This document shows, in pieces, positions 1 to 11,105 of a stretch of 64,000 nucleotides of DNA. The stretch covers positions 13,020,001-13,084,000 of the forward strand of contig CM034105.1 of NCBI GenBank assembly GCA_019914945.1, given 5' to 3'. This DNA is from Typha latifolia (Eukaryota > Streptophyta > Magnoliopsida > Poales > Typhaceae). The first letter of the stretch is position 1. Each line of letters starts with the position of its first letter. The notes beneath the pieces were generated by a model. The model was not told where the DNA came from. It saw only the letters and a program-made list of their open reading frames with translations, and did not search any database. Made by a program: the position numbers and the translations under genes.

Positions 1-141
1 CTGGGGCAGTGGATCCACGTACATCTGCAATGATCCAGCCACCTTTTGGAGAGTTTCTTCCGTAACGGGTTGAATGGTTTTAGTGGCAACAACTGAGACT
101 GCCAAGAGAAGCGTGAATGCTATTTGCATTCTGCTCCCCAT
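1..141 (-). CDS. LPR-type multicopper oxidase, first exon only (runs out of window)
   Basis: Reading the minus strand from the ATG at 139-141 gives about 47 residues up to the window edge: MGSRMQIAF, a hydrophobic stretch (TLLLAVSVVA) that looks like a signal peptide, then a segment ending QMYVDPLPQ. This is the start of the mature region of the plant LOW PHOSPHATE ROOT family, where the equivalent of [10 protein letters not shown] is found in the neighbouring gene at 4611-8103. The two genes are on the same strand, head to tail, about 4.5 kb apart, so they are probably tandem paralogues. The family is a secreted, cell-wall ferroxidase group acting in root phosphate and iron responses. Only the N-terminus is visible, so whether the copy is intact cannot be judged. 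A TATA element lies at 829-837, which implies a 5' leader of over 600 bases. A leader intron is possible, with an acceptor TTTTGCAG near 160-167. Confidence 0.72.
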   Translation of the reverse strand, partial: MGSRMQIAFTLLLAVSVVATKTIQPVTEETLQKVAGSLQMYVDPLPQ

Positions 142-3100
142 TTCTGCTACGTTCTCTAATTAGCTGCAAAAATTAATCGTATATGCAGTGGTTACGATTA
201 TATTTTTCCTATGTAAAAAACAGTAGTCAAAAGGAAATTTGGAAAAGAATCGTTGCCTAGCAGAGAATGGAAACAATAGTTTTGACTTATTCTGCTATGT
301 ATTCTAATCAAATCCAAGAAATAATAGCAACCGAGCATCATCAACAACTTGGGTCCTTTTGAATTAATTAATATTTACATGCATATATACAGTTTTGTAC
401 ATGCACGCATATTTTGTTTACTTTATATATATATTTTAACTTGGATATATATGATGGGCTGTACAAAATAGTGAAAATGAGTAGTTATATCTCTTGACAA
501 ACTATATATATCCCAAAGATAAAAAAAAGCATTACCAAGATCTATCATAACAGCTACCAAACTATAACAAAACCAGATAGCAAAAGCGTGAAAACGTTGC
601 AGCGAAAAAGATAGAAGGGAAAATACACACTTTCATAACATGTCTACGAGTTATATATAAAGAAAATTGTAGAATTACGGTCTCAATAATAGAAACAAGA
701 GGGCTTGGCTTGAGGAAGAAGGAGAACAAGAGATAGATGTAGAGAAAGAGAAACCCCACCTTTTGCAAAGGTTGAGAGTGCGTGTGGTAAGCACAGTTGA
801 ATGCTTTGGCTATTGAGCCAAGATCCTTCTTATATAGCCAAGCAAAGGGGGTGAGAAAGCCAAGCCAGCTCGTTGCAATTTCGTAATCAAGGGATTAATA
901 TTTTAGGGAAAGACGTGTGCTACGTTCTTGCCGGCCGGCATTCCATTGTTTTCCTTCCATCTTTTTAGTTGGGGATCTGCCAAACATTACCAATGACTTG
1001 TTCAAGTGGTGCCCAATCACACTCTCTGACCAATAATCAAAGGATCAGAGAGGGGTAATAAAAGGATCAGAGAGGGTTTCACATTATTTATATTAAAAGA
1101 TCGTACTCAGAACACACTCTTATTCGTTGGTTAGAGACCGCAATCTAGCTCTTTATTTAGTCATAGACAAAATACTATATATATATATATACACATATAT
1201 ATTGAAGAGACAAATAGATTTAATTTAATTATAGTTTGGTCAAAATTTAAAGTGCGGTTGAATTTTTATTTGTGACATTTAACTCATGCAACTTTGACAT
1301 ATATGTTATTATCTAACGACTATTAATCTTAATATAAGAAGACCAAAATATTTTTCTTTCTAATTTATAGCACTCGGTTGATAATCACAAACATCTCAGA
1401 ACAAATAGAGAATAAAATGTGAAGTTGCCAAAAACACGATGGTCAATTACTCTGGCCATTAGCTTTGGATAAAAATTATAAAGTTGCTTATGAGTTAAAG
1501 TATCATAAAATAAATTTAATTCAAGGAAAACTTTTAAGTTTGGCCAGATTGTAAGAGGGTAAATTTTTTCTCTCTATATTGAACATATATATAAAGAAGG
1601 AAAAGGGTATTTGGATAAAGGGTTAAGGTTCATAATAAGTACGTCATCTCATCTTAATTTACCACTTGCACGCTTGCTGGATCAAAAACTTCACCTTTTC
1701 TTATTCTTGATCAATGGCATTAATTAGTAGGGAAAATCTATTGAGTGAACCAATTAGTTGGGAATGAATTGCTTAGATTAATAAGTTAGGATTATTTTTA
1801 GAAGTATCTGGCGATAAAATCTTTTCCATTGAAATTAATAATACAACCTACTCAATCATTAGCGAAGAATGTCAACTTGTATGTGTGCAACTCCCTTTCT
1901 TCGGATGTTAGTTTAGTTCTTCTTCGTACTTAGTATTAATATAGTCCACTAAGCATAATATAATGTAACAATCCTCCATTAGATAAAAACAAGGAATCTA
2001 TGCTAATTTATTAGAGGAGCAGCCTCCTCCTACCTTCAAAGGGTGTGAAAACATGGCATTTATTTATTTATTGTTCCTTTCGTAGCTGTTAGATAGGACT
2101 TTGAAAAGATTATGATATTTTCCTTTTATCCATTTTATTTTTGTTGATCCAATTCCCTTATAAATAATTATCTTATAATTTTATCCACTATACATAACAA
2201 ATGATACTCGCTGTGATAAAATTAAGATGGAAAATAGTGTTATAATGCTATCATGGGCCATTGTCTAAGCTGTCATATAGTTGTAATGACTTCATAATAG
2301 ATTATATATAGTATTAAACATGCTTTTCATGTCAAAGTTTGATATATATTTATCAAAGTTTGATATATATTTATTAAAACTATTCATGAACATTCCGTGA
2401 TGGTTATCCTTAGTTTATTTCTTCCAACTTGCTGTTCGGAATGAACCACATGTTGTACTTGGTTTGTTATCAAGGCCTTAGAATAAGATGCCTTCTCCTA
2501 GTTTTCTATCTTTATTATACAATTTTTTATAGAACACTCTTCAAGAATCCCACCAGCTAAGAACCTAACTCAGATGTTAAAGAGATTGGCTAGCTGGTTT
2601 CTATTAGCATCCCAACCACCGTTAGTTAGTCTACATATATATATATATATATATATGTATGTACGTATGTACGTATTACTATTGGAACATGAATAAACTT
2701 GTAACTTTTGGTGATAATTAAGAACTGTGGGCGGGATTCCACGTTATTCGACCCGGAATAGTGGAACAGTGGACTGGTTATCCAAAGAATTATCCAAATG
2801 TTTGGCCTTGACCAGTTGACCTGGCCCTCATTTATCCATCCCTACGTGCAAGCATATGGCATCCGTGAACTTAGTCTTTCAGCAGACCGCGTTATAGTAA
2901 CATATATATATATATATGTATATATTCTTGTTATATAACTTAAGATAAGGCCAGCTTTTATCTCCTATCTTATTAGATACTTAAGCAATAGGCTAAGGCA
3001 TGTGCTAAATTAGTTTTAGTAGTAAATTCTCCACCAGATAAACCTATTGTTTTTTAGTCGACAATCACTTTCAAAACTTAACTGGACGTAGAACTCATTG

Positions 3101-4610
3101 CCCCCATAATTCAAACTATTGGTATTTCAAAATGTCAATAGCTTAGTCTTCAAGAAACCCTCATCAATAGGTACCTAATTTGGTATCAATATCAATTGCT
3201 TTCAGACTAATGTTACTCCAAGATACAGTTGATGTATGACTTGGATTCCTACGTGATCAGCGAACTTGGAACTCAAACCTAACGAATTCGTAGTATTTTA
3301 GATTTCTCTAAAGCAATGATATGCATGCAACACGTCAGATTGGACTTGGACTAAGTCACGGAACAAGGAATTGGATCAGAGAAACTATGGGCAAACCCAC
3401 TTGATTTGTGCAAGACGTGCCATTGTTGGATTCTTCAAGATATATATTAATATCTCTAGCAAGTTAAATTAATAATTGATATATTTCCTACTTCAAATAT
3501 ATACTTTTCTTGCCGTCATAAGCTCTCATCTTGCATGAGTTAGTGGGGGGCATGAAGGAGAACGAGAAGAAAAATAAAGAAAAAAGATTGACAGAGTACT
3601 ACTTCAACAACCCCAATATACTTGTCAATTTCTACAACTGAGGTAAACTGTTCTTGTCTGCGTTGACATTTGTCATTAGATTTAGTAAGATTTGTTGTCG
3701 GCAAAGAGGAGAAATTTTTTTTTAAGTACTTGTAGCCAGTTGGAGATGACTAGTGGTATACCATATTTTGTACATAATTCCATGAGTTCTAGAGGACTTA
3801 TTGCCAAAGGGAAAGATGCACATTTTTGGTTTTAGGAAAGTTAGGAGATTATACCGCAATTAAGATTCATGAAGATAATAAAAAAAAGTTTCCAAAAGAA
3901 TAGAAATGAAAAAAAGAGACTTAAATAAGAGAAGCTAGTTTTGCAGCAATAAGGATAAAAACAATTCTATGTCCACCATAAGGATTTGATAATTTGGATA
4001 CACCCTGTCTCGGTGTTCGCCTTTCATTAAAAGATTTTCATGTTGTGCTCCTTCCAAGTTAGCCACCATAAGAGATATTTATAAAAAAAATCCCACGCTT
4101 GATTTCTTTTTCTTTTGATAGGACACACAGGACCATATTTGCATCAATTAACCTACTAATAAATGCATTCTGCACCATATTCATGTCATAAAATTCTTTA
4201 TCAAGATTTGAAGTCATGGACGTTTTAGGCCGGGCTAATTAAGGCCTGTTAGGGTATGTCCTTAATGGCCCATCAAGTTATAGGAGGAAAAAGGGTTTTG
4301 AAGAAGAAAAGCCTAAAAGCTATATCCATGAATAGGTCAATCTTAACAATGGCTAACATTTTAACACCACACCAACAAAGGTACAATCGGTAAAGCTTTA
4401 TTAATCTGAAAGAATATTCATGTCACAACTGATGATTATCATTTATTTAGGTACAACACTAGTTGCATGTTTTAATTGCCCTAACTTTGGCCTAGTACTT
4501 CAAAAGGTATACACTAGTGAATAGAGATTTATAGTGTATGTTGAAGTTAACTGATGTCTTCTTCAGCAGCAGTAAACTTGAGTTGCACTTTGAGTCCTCT
4601 GCAGCAACCA
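142..4610. other. Intergenic, AT-rich; upstream region of the edge LPR gene
   Basis: No convincing coding sequence is seen here. It is AT-rich, with short TA microsatellites (around 1169-1190, 2635-2656 and 2901-2920). A short direct repeat built on ATCAAAGTTTGATATATATTT lies near 2330-2373. It holds the promoter and leader of the gene at 1-141 and the 3' flank of the LPR gene that ends at 4611. Confidence 0.6.
829..837 (-). promoter_or_regulatory. Probable TATA box of the window-edge LPR gene
   Basis: On the minus strand the sequence reads CTATATAAG, a near-consensus plant TATA box. It lies about 690 bases upstream of the ATG at 141. Transcription would start near 800. The distance suggests a long or spliced 5' leader. 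Confidence 0.4.
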
Positions 4611-7600
4611 TTAATGGACAAGCTTCAAGGGCCTCATCATCTCATTGTCTTCATGATCCAGAATCTGTTTTTGGTTTGGAAATGAATAGAAAGATTACAT
4701 GTGGGTTAACAGTGACAAATAATTAATGTTAGTTCTTGAATACTATAATTCATCGTAGTAATAAAGAGAAAAAGGAACATTCATCATGACGCCAAACAAG
4801 TCCAGCTTTATATCACCTTCTTCTTTATTGCTTTCCTTGGACTACTTGGTGGATGCAAATGGTTTCTAGATGCCAATATTTAATACTAATGGGCAAAACT
4901 AGCTAGTCTCTTACCTAGTCGAATAACTTATGATTCCACCAAGATATATAAAAAGAAAGATGAAAAGCCAACTCAATGGTATCTGCATGTTGATGAACAA
5001 AGATGACTAGGACTTCCACCAACCCAATTCAAACGTTATTAAGACTTCCACTGTGTAAGCAAATCGGACCCAATTCTTATTTACTGGCCAAGGTGAGTGA
5101 CACGTGGACCAAGAATAGTCGTGTTCTTGTTTACACTCTCAAGTCGACTTCTCCAAAGGGCGACTGTACGTGTCGGATAAGTTTTATCCAACCAAGGTGG
5201 ATATGTCGGTATCTGACATAAGGATAAAAGAACACGTACAACTGCCCCCTTATAACCATCATATATATATATATATATGCATATTATATATAACTTGGAA
5301 CAAAACGAATAGTTGTGGAATCCTGTCACCTTTGCCTGCCAAAATCTTATCCCTTTTCATTGCTTGCTGCCATCCACACTCTTATGTCACATAAGTTGAA
5401 TATGTACCTTCTAGTTTTTTTTTTTTTTCTCTTTTCTAATTATCTTTTTACTATGATAATTAATTGACAAGGAAAGTTAAAAGAAAAAAACTTATATTAA
5501 TTAGCAGTGGAAGAAGAAGAAGAGAGCATTGAGATTTTCTTACGTGGCAGTGGTACACGTATCCCGGTTCGGCCGTCACGTCGAACGGAAACCTCTCCTC
5601 CGGCCTGAGCGGCTTGAAGCGGACCAGGATCTTCGTCACGACACCAGGCTGCATCTTGAACACATTCTTCCACCCCCTCTCGTGCCTCGGCACGCGCCAA
5701 CGCCGCCCAATCGCGTGATCTTCCACGTGGCATCTGATTGCGTCATTGATGTCCTTCATGCACTTCTCGAACCCCTCTGCGTCCTTTAGCCCTCGCTGTT
5801 CCAGCACTTTGAATACGCCCAAGTGGATGTGCAGCGGGTGGTTGTCATCCGTCAGATTGATCACGCTCCAAATCTCAGTCGTCCCTTCTCTCGGAGTCTC
5901 AGTTGCTGGCTCGCTGAAGGACTTGGCGTTCAGGTACAAGTGGGTCGGCTCCCCCGTGACGCTCTCGTACTCGTACATCGTCACGAATCTCGAGGCGACC
6001 GCCTCGTGCACGTGCGGTGCCGGGTATCTAAGCAGCGGAGAGGGTACGCGGGAAGGGTCCTCCTCTCTCCGCCGTCGGATTGAAAACTTCATCACCTTTC
6101 CGCTCAGCTCGTCCGTGGGGTCCCCGGACGGGTACGGGAACGGCGCGTCGTTTAGTAGGACGGCGTCGTCGGTGGTTGATTTTGAGAAGTCAACGATGAC
6201 GTCGGCGATCTCAGACGGGGCGAGGAGGAATCTTTTGGACGTGACTGGACTGGGGAGGTAGACGGAGTCGGACGACACGTGGACGAATCTGAGGCCGTTG
6301 GAGAAGGACAGGCGGTAGAAGCGGGCGTTGCCAGCGTTGACTATGCGGAAGCGGTAGCGGCGGCGGCGGACGGAGAGGAAGGGCCAAGCCTTGCCGTTGA
6401 CGACGACGGCTGGGCCGAAGTACTCGGGCTGCCACTGCGGGTGGATGGACGGGTTGTCGCCAGTGGAGTTGAGGTACAGGGAGCCGTCGGAACAGAAGTC
6501 ACGGTCAAAGATGACGAGCTGTCGGTCGAAATCCGGGCCCGAGGGGAGCCGGAGGGGAAGCTCGGAGAGGCTCGAGATGCGGTAGGAGCCGACGAGGCCG
6601 GCGAGGAGGTTGATGCGGGTGAGTCCGAGGGCGTGGTCATGGTACCATAAATTGCCAGGAGGCTGATGATTTGGGTAGTAGTAGACAGGAGAGGAGAAAT
6701 GGGGCCCAGTGGCTGCGAAAGAGGAGGTGAACCAAGCAAGAGAGTTGCCGTCGGAGGTCGGCGGCTGTATGCCACCGTGAAGATGGACGACCGTAGGAAC
6801 GCCGGAGATAGGTTTGGCGGTTGCCAACGTGGTGTCCCAGGGAAGGAAGTGCCGAGGAGGGAGATGATTGGTCCAGGTCACGTAGGTGGGAACACCCTCG
6901 AGGACCTCGATGGTGGGGCCTGGGACTGTGGCAGCCTCTTTGCACGTGCCATAGGCGAACACTCGTGTAGGCGGGAGGTCGCGATGAAATTTCTATAAAT
7001 AAATAAATAAATAAATACAAACATATTCGTAATCCAACCGCATGAACAAAGTTCAAATGAAAGATGCTAAATTTTTGTGGACAGATTATATTACATTAAA
7101 TAAAGAGAATTTTTTTTTTCGGTATATTAATTGAACGATTACATTAATCCGTACGTCGATGGATTTGGTCCAAATCTAAGCAAGACATTGCCTTAGATTT
7201 GCCAGCAGTTGGTTGATCTCTACTCTAAAAGACAACTAGAACATCCAAACTAAATCCTATCCACCAAGACGCACGTATCTTGAATGAATCGATCAATTCG
7301 TTGAACTAATAAACAAGTCTATATATCTTTAGAAAACGTCATATAAATTGTTCTATTCCGTCAAAAAGTTCTATAGAAATCTCAGTCCATTTATAGAACA
7401 TTTCGATTTCGTCAAAGAGTAATTAAGTCAACGTCTATGTCAAAAGAATAGTAATTCGAATAAGATCGGTTTTGAGGAGTATAGATGCAAATCCAAATTT
7501 GAGAGAGGTAAGCAAATAAGAGGATTTTTTTAGAGATGTGCATGCAATAAAAGAAAAAAAACTCTTTTTATCTAATAAATTTAAAGAACTAAGATATTGT

Positions 7601-8103
7601 TCTCAAGAATTTTTAAATTGGATGTAACTTCCTAATAAACAATGGAATAGATGCTTAAAAAGGTAGCTTGGTAAATGCAAAGCTTTCCGATTAATAAAAG
7701 GTACAAAATTCTGACAAACAGCAGCATTTTAAACTTAACTAAACGTTCTAATTCCCTTTTATATACTATTATGTGATGCTTGGATAACTCGAAAAATTAT
7801 TCCAACTGTTGCAAGGAATAAGAACAAGTTATCCAACAATGCTGTGAAAATTAACTAATTAAACACCAAGAAGACAAAAGAGAGGAATAGAGAACTCACC
7901 CACATGGTGTCGTACATCCCGACGGTGAGATTGCCGGCGACCAGGACGCCATTTTTAAACCCAAAACCTTGCAACTTAGGCATGTCAGGGAGCTCATCCA
8001 CAAACATCTCAAGCTTGTTGAGGTCAAATAGGTTATTTCCACTATCACACAACACTCCTTCCACTAACACTACTACTAAGAGAGCATGAAGCTTCTTCTC
8101 CAT
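4611..8103 (-). CDS. LPR1-like: LPR1/LPR2-like multicopper ferroxidase (complete, 3 exons)
   Basis: Exons on the minus strand are 8103-7900, 6992-5544 and 4664-4611, giving 568 residues (Arabidopsis LPR1 has about 580). The reading frame is continuous, with donors GTGAGT and GTAAGA and acceptors TATAG and AACAG. A signal peptide ([18 protein letters not shown]) opens the protein. Copper-binding motifs are in order: HLHGG at about residues 138-142, WYHDHA at about 184-189, HPLHIH at about 453-458, and YHCH joined across the last intron to [12 protein letters not shown]. The last motif contains the type 1 site and its axial Met. The family is known to act as a cell-wall ferroxidase in root-tip phosphate sensing with PDR2. 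An upstream in-frame ATG at 8127 would add eight residues; 8103 was preferred because it starts directly at the signal peptide. Exon 2 is very GC-rich compared with its introns. Confidence 0.93.
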
Positions 8104-8124
8104 CTCTAGGTTCCACTCTCGGAC

Positions 8125-8128
<4 letters not shown>

Positions 8129-8197
<69 letters not shown>
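8129..8197. repeat. (GA)n/(CT)n microsatellite at the LPR transcription start
   Basis: About 34 uninterrupted AG dinucleotides lie here, CT on the coding strand. They are between the probable TATA element (8198-8206) and the LPR start codon at 8103, so they would form the 5' leader or span the transcription start. Such tracts are length-variable and are bound by BPC/GAGA-type factors in plants. Confidence 0.95.
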
Positions 8198-8199
<2 letters not shown>

Positions 8200-8206
8200 T
8201 ATATAT
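8198..8206 (-). promoter_or_regulatory. Probable TATA box of the complete LPR gene
   Basis: The minus strand reads CATATATACA immediately upstream of the CT tract. It is about 95 bases from the ATG at 8103. Supported by position and base composition only. Confidence 0.4.
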
Positions 8207-9471
8207 GGAGGAAATAGTGTTTGGGATTTATAGTGGAAAGCTTAGGCGTGGAGAACAAAGTAGGTGGTTGTCACTTTTTTAACTTAGTGTGCATTAGTGG
8301 GTTTGAGATTATATTTGTAGACTTAAAGTATTGGTGAGATTAGATTATGAAGTGTTATTAGATGGGATTGGATAGGCTGGAGATGGGGCAAAGAAATGAA
8401 AAGTCCAAAGTAAAGTTTTATTTATTTTTTTCTTCCTTTTGATTAGAAGTTCAAAGTAAAGTTGATGGGTTGATGGACAAGTGCAAGGGCTTTTGTCGCA
8501 TAATGTACAAACTTTAGCTGGTGAAGGGTGTCTATATTCTAATTCCTAGGGCTCCACAGCCTGGGAGTTTGGCAGTGATGGGCCAGGAAGAGTCATGGGT
8601 GTGTTCAAATAATAGAGGGAAAGAGTCCTAGGGAAAGGTAGTAGTCTCTCTTGTTGGAATAATAATAGCAACACACTTGTAGGAGTAACAATGTTGGAGA
8701 CTGTTGCCTACAATGAACTGCCAATCTGCCAGAATCTAATCAGTTTTTGGGGTTCCCTATGGCCTATCTCTCTCTATCTTATTATTAGGTTTGGATACTT
8801 GTGAGATTGTTGCCTAAATCCTAAGGTTTGTATTAGAGTAACTTTTTTTTGGATAATTACAAAGTAATTAGCATTCAAAACATCTCTTCTATTAGTTATT
8901 TATTAGATTATTTTATTTATTTTAGAGGAAAGAAAGAAATAAAAGTTGAGAATAAAATAGTCCTTTTATGTTTTTCATGAACACTATTATGGAATGAGAC
9001 GTTTTCCATAATATAGTGGAGTTAATATGTACAAAAATAAATTGAGAGGCATGTGAAAATAAATAATAGTTTATGACATCTTAGATTAATAATTCCTAGC
9101 TTTTATGAAAGTTATGGCATTAGTTTACATAGATGTCGCAGGTAACAGTTCAAGATTAACCTATTGTATTAACAGATTATCAAACAAGCTTATTTGTGAT
9201 TGATGTAAAAAATATGATAAGTTTGTTAATTAAAATTTATCGTTATTTTTTCCTTACACCTTTTGGATTATTTCTATCATTCTTATTTTTATTAGGAGAC
9301 TTAGCAAAAGGGTTACTCCTTGGTTGAATGAGCTTAAAATGCAACCAAAAGTTATTCTATTGCTTAATAGGAGGGAGGCAAAACATATCCATAACTCGTG
9401 ACTTATGAGCTTGACTTGGCAGTTGTTTTGGATTCCACCGTCATGTAAATATCTGATTCTATTTGGATGGT

Positions 9472-9505
<34 letters not shown>

Positions 9506-11105
9506 ATTCCAAAGTGTTTCATATTTTATTACTCTTTGTTTTTATTTATTGGAATAAGAATAAGGTTGATATCCCCCTGAACGGAGAGAATAAAAGAAGT
9601 CTACTGGTTGCATGCCATGGGCAACTCTCTTTATTCCAAGATAAGTTCTACAAACGTCCCAAAAATTTGAGTTGAAACTAATATGTGGGGAAATTCGATC
9701 GAGTATATTACTGGAGGGTTGGCATCCACACTTCTAAGGTGTATATATATTACTTGGACTTGGACTTGGTCAGAATAGCAACTCTTGAGATACACTGAGC
9801 CAGGAAAACCTTTACATTAATGAGAATATAAATATTTCCGTTCCCATATATATGGAAGGAGTCTCATGCACTCAAATGATTCGTTTGCTCATTAGTTTCC
9901 ACAAACTGGGAAGATTTTTTTCAAACATACACTTGATTTCTTCCTAAAAGCAATCTTATCCTAGTTAGATATTATAGCAAGTGCATACATATTTCTTAAA
10001 CAACTTGATAAGCAAAGATCACCTTTTGACCTAGTAGAGATGAGACAGCATCCTCATTACCAACTATACGATTTTTATGTCACATTCTGACCAAAGTAGA
10101 AGCTTGAGAATAAAGAGTTCATTAGGAGTATTTGAAGGTCATTGTCTGTCTTTCTTTGGAGACATTTCTCTTATTTGAATCGTCAAAAGTACTAAATAGA
10201 AAGTGGGCATTGGTAAATGTCACAATTATGGATAGTTATTTATATTGATCAAGTATATGGTCACGAAAAATGGAGGATTGCTGCCACAATTCATAGAGAT
10301 GCTTAATGGAGACGACCATTTGTTTGTATTGGACATTGGGACTACCATGAAAAGGATAGTGGTGATGTCCGGCTGGATGATAGCAGCCTCAAATAACTTT
10401 GAAGATCCATAGTACCTTATCGTCAATTGATCTGCCTCCTGTTCAAATAATAATAATAATGAATTGTATGTGTAGTAATCAGAAGGTGTAGAGAGAATCA
10501 TTTCAAGTGGCAAAAGTTTACCGCCTCATGTCATTGCTGCAAATCATATCATCAGCTGTCGTAGTTCATGATAATAAACTCCAAAGAATCTATATTGCTT
10601 GTGTGGCTCATATTTTGGTAATATCTCTTTTCCATCAAAACCTAAGATGACAACAAAATTTCGGCAAAGTGTAGACAGAACTAGTTGTACAGAAATTACA
10701 GGGAGATCAAAATCTGGTCAGTTTCTTCACAATTTGTTTATGATCATAGACGGAGTTTGCAAACCCCAGCACTAACTAGTCAAGACATTTTAAGCTACAA
10801 GTGACTGAACACCATGATTTTGATTAGAGTGAGCGTGTCTCATGGAAGCAGCATTGAACTAGACAACCACCCGTTCCAGTAATAGCAACATCAGAGGATA
10901 CTTGTTTTGTGGAACTCAAGTACTACAGTGAGATGACTCTGAATAAACTTCAGCGCTGATAGACCACAAGCTAGCAATGTGAGAGGATCACTTCAGAGTA
11001 AAATTTTGAGGCAGTTTCCAACTTTTAGTGAGTGGTGAAGTAGATTATCAGGATAAGCATTTGCCGGCACAGCATTATCTGGAGAGTTGAATGCCCTTTT
11101 AGGAA
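8207..11105. other. Intergenic, no gene recognised
   Basis: AT-rich sequence between the LPR promoter and the 3' end of AAR2. It contains a (CT)n tract at 9474-9502. Reading frames here (for example 10226-10513 minus) are short, biased to common codons by chance, and match no family I recognise. The part nearest 11100 is probably the AAR2 3' untranslated region. Confidence 0.55.
9474..9502. repeat. (CT)n microsatellite
   Basis: About 14 CT dinucleotides in intergenic sequence between LPR and AAR2. Confidence 0.9.

Noticed and set aside
6279..6650. Long plus-strand and alternate-frame ORFs inside LPR exon 2
   Set aside because: They are shadows of the GC-rich exon. The minus-strand frame has all copper-binding motifs and matches the family end to end.
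10226..10513. 95-codon minus-strand frame downstream of AAR2
   Set aside because: No recognisable domain, AT-rich composition, and placed in the likely AAR2 3' flank.
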